A stretch of 64,000 nucleotides of DNA, taken from positions 372,001 through 436,000 of the forward strand of contig NZ_CP057483.1 of NCBI RefSeq assembly GCF_013836145.1, read 5' to 3'. Below are positions 16,211 to 25,006 of this stretch, in pieces (positions within the stretch are counted from its first letter, which is position 1; each line of letters opens with the position of its first letter). A program made the translations under genes and the position numbers. The DNA comes from Citrobacter sp. RHB25-C09. Its GTDB lineage: Bacteria; Pseudomonadota; Gammaproteobacteria; Enterobacterales; Enterobacteriaceae. The notes below the pieces were generated by a model, which was not told where the DNA came from, ran no database searches, and worked only from the letters and a program-made list of their open reading frames with translations.

Positions 16211-16289
16211 GCCATCGGCTGGCGGCTTCGTCTTATCCGGCCTACAGGCAGTCGTTCGTAGGCCCGGTAAGCACTAGCACCACCGGGCA
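16211..16289. repeat. BIME (REP pair) before the yheS 3' end
   Basis: Two REP-type units (…CTTATCCGGCCTAC ending at 16245, and GTAGGCCCGGTAAGC from 16258) in opposite orientation. They mark the boundary between the island and the yheS stop. Confidence 0.82.
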
Positions 16290-16296
16290 ATCACGA

Positions 16297-18198
16297 CTAA
16301 TCGGCCAGCATCTGCTCTAACTTCTCCTGCGCTTCCAGCCAGGCCATTTCGCACTCTTCCAGTCCAGATTTCGCACTGGCTTGCTGTTGCAGACACGCCG
16401 TCAGTTCTGCTTTACGGCTCTGATCGTACAGTTCACTGTCGCCCAGTTTTTCTTCCGCCTGTGCCAGTTGCGCATTGAGCTTCTCCATCTCTTTTTCCAG
16501 ACGAGCAATCTCTTTGCGCAACGGCTGGGTTTGGGTGCGCAGTTCTGCTTCCCGCCGCTTCTGATCTTTACGCGCCTGGGCGCTGTTAGCGTTATCTTTT
16601 GGCGCGTCGTCAGGCTGGTTTTCCTGCTTCTGCACATCACTCAGCCACTGCTGATAATCTTCGAGATCGCCATCGAACGGTTCGACCTTGCGATCGTGAA
16701 CCAGATAGAGATCGTCGGTGGTGGAACGTAATAAATGTCGATCGTGCGAAACCACAACCAGTGCGCCTTCGAATTCAATCAGCGCTTCGGTCAGCGCCTG
16801 GCGCATGTCGAGGTCAAGGTGGTTGGTCGGTTCGTCGAGCAAGAGCAGGTTCGGGCGCTGCCAGACGATGAGCGCCAGCACCAGACGCGCTTTTTCACCG
16901 CCGGAGAAACGTCGCGTCTCTTCCGTGACTTTATCGCCCTGGAAGCCGAAACCGCCGAGATAGTCGCGCAGCTTCTGCTCCAGCTCCTGCGGCGCCAGTC
17001 GCGCCAGATGCTGCAATGGCGATTCGTCAGCGCGTAAATATTCAAGCTGATGTTGCGCGAAGTAACCGAGCTTAATGCCTTTCGCGAGGCCGATTTCACC
17101 GCTGATTGGCGCGAGTTCCCCCGCCAGCAGTTTGATGAGCGTCGATTTACCGGCACCGTTACGCCCCAACAGGCCAATGCGAGAGCCGGGCACCAGGTTC
17201 AGCTTGATTGAGTCCAGGATGATGCGTTCGCCATAACCGGCGCTCACTTTCTCCATCTTCAGCAGCGGGTTCGGCAGACTTTCTGGGGCGCGGAAACTGA
17301 AGTGGAACGGGTTATCCACGTGCGCCGGGGCAATCAGCTCCATGCGCTCTAACATTTTGATACGGCTCTGTGCCTGTTTGGCTTTGGTGGCCTTGGCGCG
17401 GAAACGGTCAATATAGCTTTGCAGGTGCGCCACGCGCTCCTGTTGGCTTTCGTACATCGCCTGCTGCTGGGCAAGACGAGTGGCACGCTGAATTTCAAAC
17501 GCGCTGTAGTTGCCGGTGTATTCGAACATTGTCTGCTGTTCGATATGAATAATTTTGTCCACCACCGGGTCGAGGAAGTCACGGTCGTGAGAGATCAGAA
17601 TCAGCGTGCCCTGATAGCTCTTCAGCCATTTTTCCAGCCAGATGACCGCATCAAGATCGAGGTGGTTGGTGGGTTCATCAAGCAGTAACAAGTCTGAACG
17701 GCAAATCAGCGCCTGTGCAAGGTTGAGACGCATACGCCAGCCGCCGGAGAAGTCGCTGACCGGACGCTCCAGTTGTTCGTTACTAAAACCGAGGCCGTGC
17801 AACAGGCTGGCAGCACGGGAGCGCACGGTCCAGGCGTCGATGGCATCCAGCTTGCCGTGGACGGTGGCGATGGCGTGTCCGTCGTTACGTTCGTTGGCGT
17901 CATGCAACTGAGCTTCCAGTTGACGATATTCGCGGTCACCGTCAATCACGTATTCCAGCGCAGGCTGGGGAAGAGCAGGCGTTTCCTGATTCACCCATGC
18001 CAGTTGCCAACTTCCGGGAAAGGTAAAACCGCCCGCATCGGCACTGATTTCATTTTTCAGTAACGCCAGCAGGGTAGACTTTCCGCAGCCGTTCTTGCCG
18101 ACCAGACCGACCTTCTGGCCCGGATTAATGGTGGCTGTGGCATTGTCCAGCAAGACGCGCACGCCGCGACGAATTTGTAACGAGGAGAAAACAATCAT
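16297..18198 (-). CDS. yheS: ABC-F ATPase YheS
   Basis: 633-residue ABC-F protein with two nucleotide-binding domains and no membrane segment. Walker A motifs are GKNGCGKST (about residue 34) and GRNGAGKST; signature motifs are FSGGWRMRL and FSGGEKARL; both Walker B segments read LLLDEPTNHLDLD. A linker and a C-terminal coiled coil rich in Lys/Glu (KEIARLEKEMEKLNAQLAQA) are present. ABC-F proteins act on ribosomes (EttA/Uup/YbiT/YheS group); a role in resolving translational stalls is inferred from the family. It is divergent from kefG. Confidence 0.95.
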   Translation of the reverse strand: MIVFSSLQIRRGVRVLLDNATATINPGQKVGLVGKNGCGKSTLLALLKNEISADAGGFTFPGSWQLAWVNQETPALPQPALEYVIDGDREYRQLEAQLHDANERNDGHAIATVHGKLDAIDAWTVRSRAASLLHGLGFSNEQLERPVSDFSGGWRMRLNLAQALICRSDLLLLDEPTNHLDLDAVIWLEKWLKSYQGTLILISHDRDFLDPVVDKIIHIEQQTMFEYTGNYSAFEIQRATRLAQQQAMYESQQERVAHLQSYIDRFRAKATKAKQAQSRIKMLERMELIAPAHVDNPFHFSFRAPESLPNPLLKMEKVSAGYGERIILDSIKLNLVPGSRIGLLGRNGAGKSTLIKLLAGELAPISGEIGLAKGIKLGYFAQHQLEYLRADESPLQHLARLAPQELEQKLRDYLGGFGFQGDKVTEETRRFSGGEKARLVLALIVWQRPNLLLLDEPTNHLDLDMRQALTEALIEFEGALVVVSHDRHLLRSTTDDLYLVHDRKVEPFDGDLEDYQQWLSDVQKQENQPDDAPKDNANSAQARKDQKRREAELRTQTQPLRKEIARLEKEMEKLNAQLAQAEEKLGDSELYDQSRKAELTACLQQQASAKSGLEECEMAWLEAQEKLEQMLAD

Positions 18199-18334
18199 AA
18201 GGCGCCGTATGTTCAGACTATGTTAATTTATCATTATGGTAATGTAGTAAGTGGGCATTCTGCCGCACTGGGGCGCCATGGTAGCCCAAAACAACGACTT
18301 TACACAAAACAGAAACAATACCGGGAGGGGGAAG

Positions 18335-18886
18335 ATGTCTCAGCCAGCGAAGGTTCTGCTGCTGTTTGCCCATCCGGAATCTCAGGACTCGGTGGCGAAC
18401 CGGGTACTGCTTAAACCGGCCATGCAGCTTAGCAACGTTACGGTGCACGATCTCTACGCGCACTATCCTGATTTTTTTATTGATATCCCGCATGAGCAGG
18501 CGCTGCTGCGTGAGAATGACGTGATTGTGTTTCAACATCCATTGTATACCTATAGCTGTCCATCGCTGCTCAAGGAGTGGTTTGACCGCGTACTGAATCG
18601 TGGCTTTGCCAGTGGGCAGGGAGGAAATCAGCTCGCGGGAAAGTATTGGCGGAGCGTGATCACCACCGGTGAACCCGAGAGTGCCTACCGCTATGACTCC
18701 CTGAACCGTTATCCCATGAGTGACGTCCTGCGCCCCTTCGAGCTGACGGCGGGAATGTGCCGGATGCACTGGATGAGTCCCATCATTATTTATTGGGCCA
18801 GACGACAAAGCGCACAGGAGTTGGCAAGCCATGCAAAAGCGTATGGCGACTGGTTGGCTAATCCGATTCCCGTGGGAGGTCGCTGA
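18335..18886 (+). CDS. kefG: KefG, ancillary flavoprotein for KefB
   Basis: 183-residue NAD(P)H-quinone-oxidoreductase-like flavodoxin-fold protein that activates the KefB potassium efflux system. The ATG at 18335 follows GGGAGGGG and matches the family N-terminus (MSQPAKVLLLFAHPESQDS); a longer upstream start is not supported. QHPLYTYSCPSLLKEWFDRV is the typical FMN/quinone-site segment. Its stop overlaps the kefB start (TGATG). Confidence 0.95.
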   Translation: MSQPAKVLLLFAHPESQDSVANRVLLKPAMQLSNVTVHDLYAHYPDFFIDIPHEQALLRENDVIVFQHPLYTYSCPSLLKEWFDRVLNRGFASGQGGNQLAGKYWRSVITTGEPESAYRYDSLNRYPMSDVLRPFELTAGMCRMHWMSPIIIYWARRQSAQELASHAKAYGDWLANPIPVGGR

Positions 18887-20691
18887 TGGAAGGTTCCGAT
18901 TTACTGACAGCGGGAGTGCTGTTTCTCTTTGCGGCAGTGGCAGCGGTGCCGCTGGCCTCAAAGCTGGGGATTGGCGCTGTGCTGGGCTATTTGTTGGCGG
19001 GTATTGCGATTGGCCCGTGGGGACTGGGCTTTATTAGCGACGTGGATGAAATTCTCCATTTCTCCGAGTTGGGCGTGGTATTCCTGATGTTTATCATTGG
19101 GCTGGAGCTGAATCCGTTGAAGCTCTGGCAACTTCGGCGCTCCATCTTTGGCGTGGGAGCGGCACAGGTGCTCCTCAGTGCCGCGCTGTTAGCCGGACTG
19201 TTGATATTGACTGATTTTTCGTGGCAGGCGGCGGTGGTGGGCGGAATTGGCCTCGCGATGTCTTCTACCGCGATGGCGTTACAACTGATGCGCGAGAAGG
19301 GCATGAACCGAAGCGAGTCCGGCCAGCTTGGCTTTTCGGTGCTGCTATTCCAGGATCTGGCGGTGATCCCGGCGCTGGCGCTGGTCCCGCTGTTAGCCGG
19401 TTCGGCTGACGAACACTTCGACTGGATGAAAATCGGCATGAAGGTGCTGGCCTTCGCAGGCATGCTGGTCGGCGGGCGTTATCTGCTGCGTCCGGTATTT
19501 CGCTTTATTGCCGCTTCCGGTGTCCGCGAGGTGTTTACCGCCGCTACGCTGTTATTGGTGCTGGGTTCCGCGCTGTTTATGGATGCGCTCGGACTGTCGA
19601 TGGCGCTGGGCACTTTTATTGCAGGCGTACTGCTGGCGGAAAGCGAATATCGGCATGAGCTGGAAACGGCAATCGATCCCTTCAAAGGTTTACTGCTCGG
19701 TCTGTTTTTTATTTCTGTAGGGATGTCGCTCAACCTTGGCGTTCTGTATACCCATTTGCTGTGGGTGGCGGCCAGTGTGCTGGTGCTGGTGGCAGTTAAA
19801 ACATTGGTGCTTTATCTGCTGGCACGCATATACGGCCTGCGCAGTTCTGAAAGAATGCAGTTTGCGGGGGTGCTTAGCCAGGGCGGTGAGTTCGCTTTCG
19901 TGCTGTTTTCCACGGCGTCCTCGCAGCGGCTTTTTCAGGGCGATCAGATGGCGCTGCTGCTGGTTACGGTGACGCTATCGATGATGACCACGCCTGGGTT
20001 GATGAAGCTCATCGATAAATGGCTTTCTCGTCAACTGAATGGCCCTGATGAAGAAGATGAAAAGCCATGGGTTGATGATGACAAGCCGCAGGTTATCGTG
20101 GTGGGATTTGGCCGTTTTGGTCAGGTGATCGGGCGTTTGCTGATGGCAAATAAGATGCGCATTACCGTGCTTGAGCGGGATATCAGCGCCGTGAATCTGA
20201 TGCGAAAATATGGCTACAAGGTGTATTACGGTGATGCGACGCAGGTGGAACTTTTGCGGTCAGCGGGCGCAGACGCGGCGGAATCCATTGTTATTACCTG
20301 TAATGAGCCAGAAGATACGATGAAGCTGGTGGAGATTTGCCAACAGCATTTTCCGCATTTACATATCCTTGCGCGAGCGCGCGGACGTGTAGAGGCTCAT
20401 GAGTTACTACAATCTGGTGTGACGCAGTTTACCCGTGAAACGTTCTCAAGCGCGCTGGAGCTGGGGCGGAAAACGTTGGTGTCATTGGGCATGCATCCTC
20501 ATCAGGCTCAGCGGGCGCAGCTACACTTTCGGCGGCTGGATATGCGGATGTTAAGGGAACTTATTCCGATGCATGCCGACACGGTACAAATTTCTCGCGC
20601 CAGAGAGGCCAGACGTGAGCTGGAGGAGATTTTCCAGCGCGAGATGCAGAAAGAGCGACGCCAGTTAGACGGCTGGGATGAATTCGAATAG
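18886..20691 (+). CDS. kefB: Glutathione-regulated K+/H+ antiporter KefB
   Basis: 601-residue inner-membrane CPA2 antiporter for K+ efflux and cytoplasmic acidification during electrophile stress. About 12–13 hydrophobic segments occupy residues 1–380. A cytoplasmic RCK_N (TrkA-N) domain follows, with dinucleotide-binding GFGRFGQVIGRLL, where glutathione adducts act. Translationally coupled to kefG and followed 9 nt later by yheV. Confidence 0.97.
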   Translation: MEGSDLLTAGVLFLFAAVAAVPLASKLGIGAVLGYLLAGIAIGPWGLGFISDVDEILHFSELGVVFLMFIIGLELNPLKLWQLRRSIFGVGAAQVLLSAALLAGLLILTDFSWQAAVVGGIGLAMSSTAMALQLMREKGMNRSESGQLGFSVLLFQDLAVIPALALVPLLAGSADEHFDWMKIGMKVLAFAGMLVGGRYLLRPVFRFIAASGVREVFTAATLLLVLGSALFMDALGLSMALGTFIAGVLLAESEYRHELETAIDPFKGLLLGLFFISVGMSLNLGVLYTHLLWVAASVLVLVAVKTLVLYLLARIYGLRSSERMQFAGVLSQGGEFAFVLFSTASSQRLFQGDQMALLLVTVTLSMMTTPGLMKLIDKWLSRQLNGPDEEDEKPWVDDDKPQVIVVGFGRFGQVIGRLLMANKMRITVLERDISAVNLMRKYGYKVYYGDATQVELLRSAGADAAESIVITCNEPEDTMKLVEICQQHFPHLHILARARGRVEAHELLQSGVTQFTRETFSSALELGRKTLVSLGMHPHQAQRAQLHFRRLDMRMLRELIPMHADTVQISRAREARRELEEIFQREMQKERRQLDGWDEFE

Positions 20692-20700
20692 AGGTTAGGT

Positions 20701-20901
20701 ATGGCAATGCGTAAACGTTTTATTGCAGGCGCAAAATGTCCATCCTGTCAGGCGCAGGATTCGCTGGCGATGTGGCGCGAGAATAATATTGATATTGTTG
20801 AATGCGTTAAGTGCGGTCACCAGATGCGCGAAGCGGATAAAGAAGTGCGCGATCATGTGCGCAAAGATGAGCAAATGATCGGGATCTTTCATCCAGACTA
20901 G
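20701..20901 (+). CDS. yheV: YheV, small zinc-ribbon protein
   Basis: 66-residue protein with two CxxC knuckles (CPSCQAQDS and CVKCGHQM), a zinc-ribbon-like layout of unknown function. GAGGTTAGGT precedes the ATG. It completes the kefG-kefB-yheV cluster. Confidence 0.93.
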   Translation: MAMRKRFIAGAKCPSCQAQDSLAMWRENNIDIVECVKCGHQMREADKEVRDHVRKDEQMIGIFHPD

Positions 20902-20995
20902 CGATATGCGCTGAGATTTTTTAAGCTAAGGGGTACACAGGTGCAGATTTCCGCTACAATCTGCGCCAGCAATTTTCCCACGCTCAGGAGATATC

Positions 20996-21583
20996 ATGAA
21001 AGTAGCAAAAGACCTGGTGGTCAGCCTGGCCTATCAGGTACGTACAGAAGACGGTGTGTTGGTTGATGAGTCTCCGGTGAGTGCGCCGCTGGACTACCTG
21101 CATGGTCACGGTTCCCTGATCTCTGGCCTGGAAACAGCGCTGGAAGGTCACGATGTTGGCGACAAATTTGACGTTGCTGTCGGCGCGAACGACGCTTACG
21201 GCCAGTACGACGAAAACCTGGTGCAGCGCGTTCCTAAAGACGTGTTCATGGGCGTTGACGAACTGCAGGTTGGCATGCGCTTCCTGGCTGAAACTGACCA
21301 GGGTCCAGTACCGGTAGAAATTACCGAAGTGGAAGACGATCACGTTGTGGTTGACGGTAACCACATGCTGGCTGGCCAGAATCTGAAGTTCAACGTTGAA
21401 GTCGTTGCGATTCGTGAAGCCACTGAAGAAGAACTGGCTCATGGCCACGTTCACGGCGCACACGGTCACGACCACGATCATGACCACGATCACGAAGGTT
21501 GCTGCGGCGGCCACGGCCATGACCATGGTCATGAGCACGGCAAAGGTGGTTGTGGTGGTAATGGCGGTTGCGGCTGCCATTAA
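20996..21583 (+). CDS. slyD: FKBP-type prolyl isomerase and metallochaperone SlyD
   Basis: 195-residue cytoplasmic SlyD. An N-terminal FKBP fold with an inserted IF chaperone domain is followed by a His/Cys/Gly-rich tail from about residue 146 (HGHVHGAHGHDHDHDHDHEG, then CCGGHGHDHGHEHG and Cys-Gly repeats). The tail binds Ni2+ and other metals and helps [NiFe]-hydrogenase maturation. GGAGAT RBS precedes the ATG. Confidence 0.98.
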   Translation: MKVAKDLVVSLAYQVRTEDGVLVDESPVSAPLDYLHGHGSLISGLETALEGHDVGDKFDVAVGANDAYGQYDENLVQRVPKDVFMGVDELQVGMRFLAETDQGPVPVEITEVEDDHVVVDGNHMLAGQNLKFNVEVVAIREATEEELAHGHVHGAHGHDHDHDHDHEGCCGGHGHDHGHEHGKGGCGGNGGCGCH

Positions 21584-21590
21584 GCCTTAA

Positions 21591-21659
21591 TGCCTGAGGG
21601 CGCTGCGCTTATCAGGCCTACCGTAGGCTGGATAAGACGTTTACGTCGCCATCCGGTAA
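21591..21659. repeat. REP pair downstream of slyD
   Basis: TGCCTGAGGGCGCTGCGC…ATCAGGCCTAC followed by an inverted GTAGGCTGGATAAGACG unit, between slyD and the shared terminator. Confidence 0.85.
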
Positions 21660-21667
21660 CAAGGATC

Positions 21668-21695
21668 AAAAAGCGGGTAATAACCCGCTTTTTTT
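21668..21695. terminator. Bidirectional terminator between slyD and slyX
   Basis: AAAAAGCGGGT-AATA-ACCCGCTTTTTTT forms a perfect GC-rich stem with A/T tracts on both sides, serving the convergent slyD and slyX genes. Confidence 0.92.
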
Positions 21696-21700
21696 ACGTC

Positions 21701-21919
21701 TCAATAATGCGGGGGCGGTGTCTCTTCAGCCTGAGATGCAAGGTGAGACGGTTGGCTGGCTTTGAGTTTCTCCGTCAGCAAACGCAAATGATCGCGCAGT
21801 TTGGCCATTTCCAGTTCGTGAGCGGTTACCGTCACGTTGAGTTCTTCAATGGTGACTTCCTGAAAAGCCAGACGGCTTTCCAGCTCTGCCAGTCGGGCTT
21901 CCATCGTTTTATCCTGCAT
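21701..21919 (-). CDS. slyX: SlyX, small coiled-coil protein
   Basis: 72-residue SlyX family protein of unknown function. It is predicted to be almost entirely a coiled coil (LAELESRLAFQEVTIEELN heptads), ending in a Pro-rich tail TPPPHY. Confidence 0.93.
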   Translation of the reverse strand: MQDKTMEARLAELESRLAFQEVTIEELNVTVTAHELEMAKLRDHLRLLTEKLKASQPSHLASQAEETPPPHY

Positions 21920-21999
21920 GATTCACCTCATTGATTATCTCTGATTGCGGCGGATTCTACTGAATTCCTTTGGGTTACGCAGCCTTGATTCATTCTCCT

Positions 22000-22030
22000 G
22001 GAAACTAATTTAAACAAAAAGAGTCTCAAA
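22000..22030 (+). promoter_or_regulatory. Probable sigma-E promoter of fkpA
   Basis: GGAAACT at 22000–22006 and TCTCAAA at 22024–22030, 17 nt apart, resemble the sigma-E −35 (GGAACTT) and −10 (TCTGA/TCAAA) elements. E. coli fkpA belongs to the sigma-E regulon, so this is the expected promoter. Confidence 0.6.
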
Positions 22031-22138
22031 AGAAGTGATAATAAGGCATGTCCGTATGTTGATTTGTTCAACAACGCTTTATAGTACGTTTCTAAAATTA
22101 GTTAACCTTGGGTGAGATTCCCTGCCCTGGAGATATGG

Positions 22139-22954
22139 ATGAAATCATTGTTTAAAGTCACGCTGCTGGCAACCACGATGGCTGTTGCTCTGCACGCTCC
22201 TGTTACGTTTGCTGCTGATGCTGCAAAACCGGCTGCCACCGCTGACAGTAAAGCAGCGTTCAAAAATGACGACCAGAAATCAGCCTATGCGCTGGGGGCA
22301 TCCCTGGGCCGTTACATGGAAAACTCCCTGAAAGAGCAGGAAAAACTGGGCATCAAGCTGGACAAAGACCAGCTGATCGCGGGCGTTCAGGATGCGTTTG
22401 CTGACAAGAGCAAACTGTCCGATCAGGAAATCGAACAAACTCTGCAGGCATTTGAAGCGCGCGTGAAGACCTCTGCTCAGGCGAAGATGGAAAAAGACGC
22501 CGCTGATAACGAAGCGAAAGGCAAAGAGTACCGCGCTAAGTTCGCCAAAGAGAAAGACGTGAAAACCTCTGCCACTGGCCTGCTCTATAAAGTAGAGAAA
22601 GCAGGGACTGGCGAAGCGCCTAAAGACAGCGACACCGTAGTAGTAAACTACAAAGGTACGCTGATCGACGGTAAAGAGTTCGATAACTCTTATACCCGTG
22701 GTGAGCCGCTTTCCTTCCGTCTGGACGGTGTGATCCCTGGCTGGACTGAAGGCCTGAAAAACGTCAAGAAAGGCGGAAAAATCAAGTTAGTTATTCCACC
22801 TGAACTGGCTTACGGTAAAACTGGCGTTCCGGGGATCCCGGCAAACTCCACCCTGGTGTTTGACGTAGAGCTGCTGGATATCAAACCAGCGCCGAAAGCA
22901 GATGCTAAGCCAGAAGCCGCAGCAGAAGCTGATGCAAAAGCCGCTAAAAAATAA
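22139..22954 (+). CDS. fkpA: Periplasmic FKBP prolyl isomerase/chaperone FkpA
   Basis: 271-residue periplasmic protein. Signal peptide MKSLFKVTLLATTMAVALHA then PVTFAADA; an N-terminal helical dimerisation/chaperone domain; a C-terminal FKBP domain with DTVVVNYKGTLIDGKEFDNS and the VIPGWTEGL active-site segment. A Lys/Ala-rich tail ends the protein. The start is the ATG at 22139, after GGAG; an upstream GTG and an out-of-frame ATG were rejected. Confidence 0.97.
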   Translation: MKSLFKVTLLATTMAVALHAPVTFAADAAKPAATADSKAAFKNDDQKSAYALGASLGRYMENSLKEQEKLGIKLDKDQLIAGVQDAFADKSKLSDQEIEQTLQAFEARVKTSAQAKMEKDAADNEAKGKEYRAKFAKEKDVKTSATGLLYKVEKAGTGEAPKDSDTVVVNYKGTLIDGKEFDNSYTRGEPLSFRLDGVIPGWTEGLKNVKKGGKIKLVIPPELAYGKTGVPGIPANSTLVFDVELLDIKPAPKADAKPEAAAEADAKAAKK

Positions 22955-22962
22955 TCACTGAG

Positions 22963-22995
22963 AACCGCCGCCTGCCTGGGCGGCGGTTTTTTATT
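22963..22995 (+). terminator. fkpA terminator
   Basis: AACCGCCGCC-TGCCTG-GGCGGCGGTT followed by TTTTATT is a strong intrinsic terminator 8 nt after the fkpA stop. Confidence 0.93.
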
Positions 22996-23119
22996 GCAGG
23001 CCGGATATAATTAGTAGTGGAAACGTAAACCCCCACTGTATTAATTTAATCATCCAAGTCATTAATGAGCCTGCCCTGAAAACATAACGACAGGCTCCTG
23101 AAAGGGAGTGTTTTTTTTC

Positions 23120-23842
23120 ATGTCCAGGTCGCTTTTAACCAACGAAACCAGTGAGCTTGATTTACTGGATCAACGTCCATTCGATCAAACCGACTTTGAT
23201 ATTCTTAAATCCTACGAAGCGGTGGTGGACGGGTTAGCGATGCTCATTGGTTCCCACTGTGAAATCGTTTTGCACTCTTTGCAGGATTTGAAATGCTCTG
23301 CCATTCGCATAGCGAACGGCGAACACACTGGGCGTCAAATCGGTTCGCCGATAACCGACCTTGCGCTGCGCATGTTGCACGATATGACCGGTGCCGATAG
23401 CAGCGTGTCGAAATGCTACTTTACCCGTGCGAAAAGCGGCGTGCTGATGAAGTCAGTGACGATTGCCATTCGCAATCGCGAGCATCGTGTCATTGGTCTA
23501 CTGTGCATCAACATGAACCTTGACGTTCCGTTCTCGCAGATCATGAACACCTTTATTCCGCCAGAAACCCCTGAAGTGGGATCGGCCGTTAACTTTGCAT
23601 CTTCTGTTGAAGACCTCGTGACTCAGACTCTGGAGTTCACCATTGAAGAGGTCAACGCGGATCGTAACGTGTCCAACAACGCCAAAAATCGCCAGATTGT
23701 GCTGAATCTGTACGAAAAAGGTATTTTCGATATTAAAGACGCTATCAACCAGGTGGCCGATCGTCTGAATATTTCTAAACATACCGTGTACCTCTATATT
23801 CGTCAGTTCAAAAGCGGCGACTTCCAGGGGCAAGACAAGTAA
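23120..23842 (+). CDS. yheO: YheO, PAS/HTH transcriptional regulator-like protein
   Basis: 240-residue protein with an N-terminal YheO/PAS-like domain and a C-terminal helix-turn-helix (AINQVADRLNISKHTVYLYI). Likely DNA-binding; target unknown. The ATG at 23120 matches the family start MSRSLLTNETSELDLLD and follows AAAGGGAGTG plus a run of eight T. Its stop overlaps the tusD start (TAATG). Confidence 0.93.
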   Translation: MSRSLLTNETSELDLLDQRPFDQTDFDILKSYEAVVDGLAMLIGSHCEIVLHSLQDLKCSAIRIANGEHTGRQIGSPITDLALRMLHDMTGADSSVSKCYFTRAKSGVLMKSVTIAIRNREHRVIGLLCINMNLDVPFSQIMNTFIPPETPEVGSAVNFASSVEDLVTQTLEFTIEEVNADRNVSNNAKNRQIVLNLYEKGIFDIKDAINQVADRLNISKHTVYLYIRQFKSGDFQGQDK

Positions 23843-24228
23843 TGCGCTTTGCCATCATGGTTACCGGTCCGGCATACGGTACCCAGCAGGCGAGCAGCGC
23901 ATTGCAGTTTGCGCAGGCGCTGATTGAAGAAGGCCATACGTTAAGCAGCGTCTTTTTCTATCGGGAAGGGGTCTATAACGCCAACCAACTGACCTCGCCC
24001 GCCAGTGATGAGTTCGATCTTGTCCGTGCCTGGCAACAATTGAATATCCGGCATAACGTTGCGCTGAATATCTGTGTGGCTGCGGCGCTGCGTCGCGGTG
24101 TTGTTGATGACGCTGAAGCAGCACGATTAGGGCTGGCATCTGCTAATCTTCAGCCAGGATTTACCCTGAGCGGACTCGGCGCACTGGCAGAGGCTTCACT
24201 CACCTGCGATCGCCTGGTGCAATTCTGA
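23842..24228 (+). CDS. tusD: Sulfur-relay protein TusD
   Basis: 128-residue TusD of the TusBCD complex that accepts persulfide sulfur from TusA and passes it to TusE for MnmA-catalysed 2-thiouridine (mnm5s2U34) synthesis in tRNA. The sulfur-carrying Cys is Cys78 in ALNICVAAALRRG. Start overlaps the yheO stop and the end overlaps tusC (TGATG), a tightly coupled operon. Confidence 0.96.
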   Translation: MRFAIMVTGPAYGTQQASSALQFAQALIEEGHTLSSVFFYREGVYNANQLTSPASDEFDLVRAWQQLNIRHNVALNICVAAALRRGVVDDAEAARLGLASANLQPGFTLSGLGALAEASLTCDRLVQF

Positions 24229-24587
24229 TGAAACGCATTGCCTTTGTTTTTTCCTCCGCGCCGCATGGCAACGCATCAGGCCGTGAAGGACTGGATGCTC
24301 TGCTGGCGACATCGGCATTAACCGAAGATCTCGGGGTCTTTTTTGTCGGTGATGGCGTTTTTCAGATCCTGCAGGGACAGAAACCGGACGCCATCCTGAT
24401 GCGTGACTACATCTCCACCTTCAAGCTGCTGGGACTGTATGACATTGAACAGTGCTGGCTTTGCGCGGCCTCGCTGCGGGAACGCGGGCTCAATAACGAC
24501 ACATCTTTTGTTGTTGAGGCAGTACCGCTTGAGCCGGAAGAATTGCGCCGTGAGCTTGGCAAATTTGATGTCGTGCTGAGATTCTGA
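24228..24587 (+). CDS. tusC: Sulfur-relay protein TusC
   Basis: 119-residue DsrF-like subunit of TusBCD (MKRIAFVFSSAPHGNASGRE start). Same fold as TusD and TusB. Required for the hexameric relay complex rather than carrying the main transfer Cys. Confidence 0.96.
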   Translation: MKRIAFVFSSAPHGNASGREGLDALLATSALTEDLGVFFVGDGVFQILQGQKPDAILMRDYISTFKLLGLYDIEQCWLCAASLRERGLNNDTSFVVEAVPLEPEELRRELGKFDVVLRF

Positions 24588-24594
24588 GGATCGC

Positions 24595-24882
24595 ATGCTG
24601 CATACATTACACTGCTCCGCGTGGAAGACCGATATCTCCACATTGCTGCGTCTGCTTCAGGACGGCGATGAACTTTTATTGCTCCAGGATGGCGTAACCG
24701 CCGCAATAGAAGGTAGCCGTTTCCTTGAAAGTTTTCGCAATGCCCCCATAACGGTATACGCACTGGAAGAAGACATTGAAGCTCGCGGTTTGGGTGGTCA
24801 AATTTCAGACAGTGTCGTCAGGGTTAGCTATACTGACTTCGTCAGACTCACGGTTAAGCACGCCAGCCTGTTGGCCTGGTAA
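24595..24882 (+). CDS. tusB: Sulfur-relay protein TusB
   Basis: 95-residue DsrH-like subunit of TusBCD (MLHTLHCSAWKTDISTLLRL start). GAGGATCGC precedes the ATG, 7 nt after the tusC stop. Last gene before the str-operon promoter. Confidence 0.96.
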   Translation: MLHTLHCSAWKTDISTLLRLLQDGDELLLLQDGVTAAIEGSRFLESFRNAPITVYALEEDIEARGLGGQISDSVVRVSYTDFVRLTVKHASLLAW

Positions 24883-24903
24883 TGTGTGATCGTTGTATAT
24901 TTC

Positions 24904-24932
24904 TTGACACCTTTTCGACACCGCCCTAAAAT
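24904..24932 (+). promoter_or_regulatory. str operon promoter
   Basis: TTGACA (24904–24909), 17-bp spacer, TAAAAT (24927–24932), followed by a GC-rich CGGCGTCC discriminator typical of stringently controlled ribosomal promoters. Confidence 0.9.
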
Positions 24933-25006
24933 TCGGCGTCCTCATATTGTATGAGGTCGTTTTATTACGTGTTTACGAAGCAAAAGCTAAAACCAGGAGC
25001 TATTTA

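Noticed and set aside
15640..16290. A 216-residue minus-strand reading frame running through the hcp N-terminus and upstream DNA
   Set aside because: Only the part from the ATG at 15915 matches Hcp and has a GGAGG site; the upstream extension is composition-like nonsense across REP and remnant DNA.
18251..18334. Longer N-terminal extension of kefG
   Set aside because: The extension overlaps the yheS/kefG promoter region and has no RBS; the ATG at 18335 follows GGGAGGGG and matches the family start.
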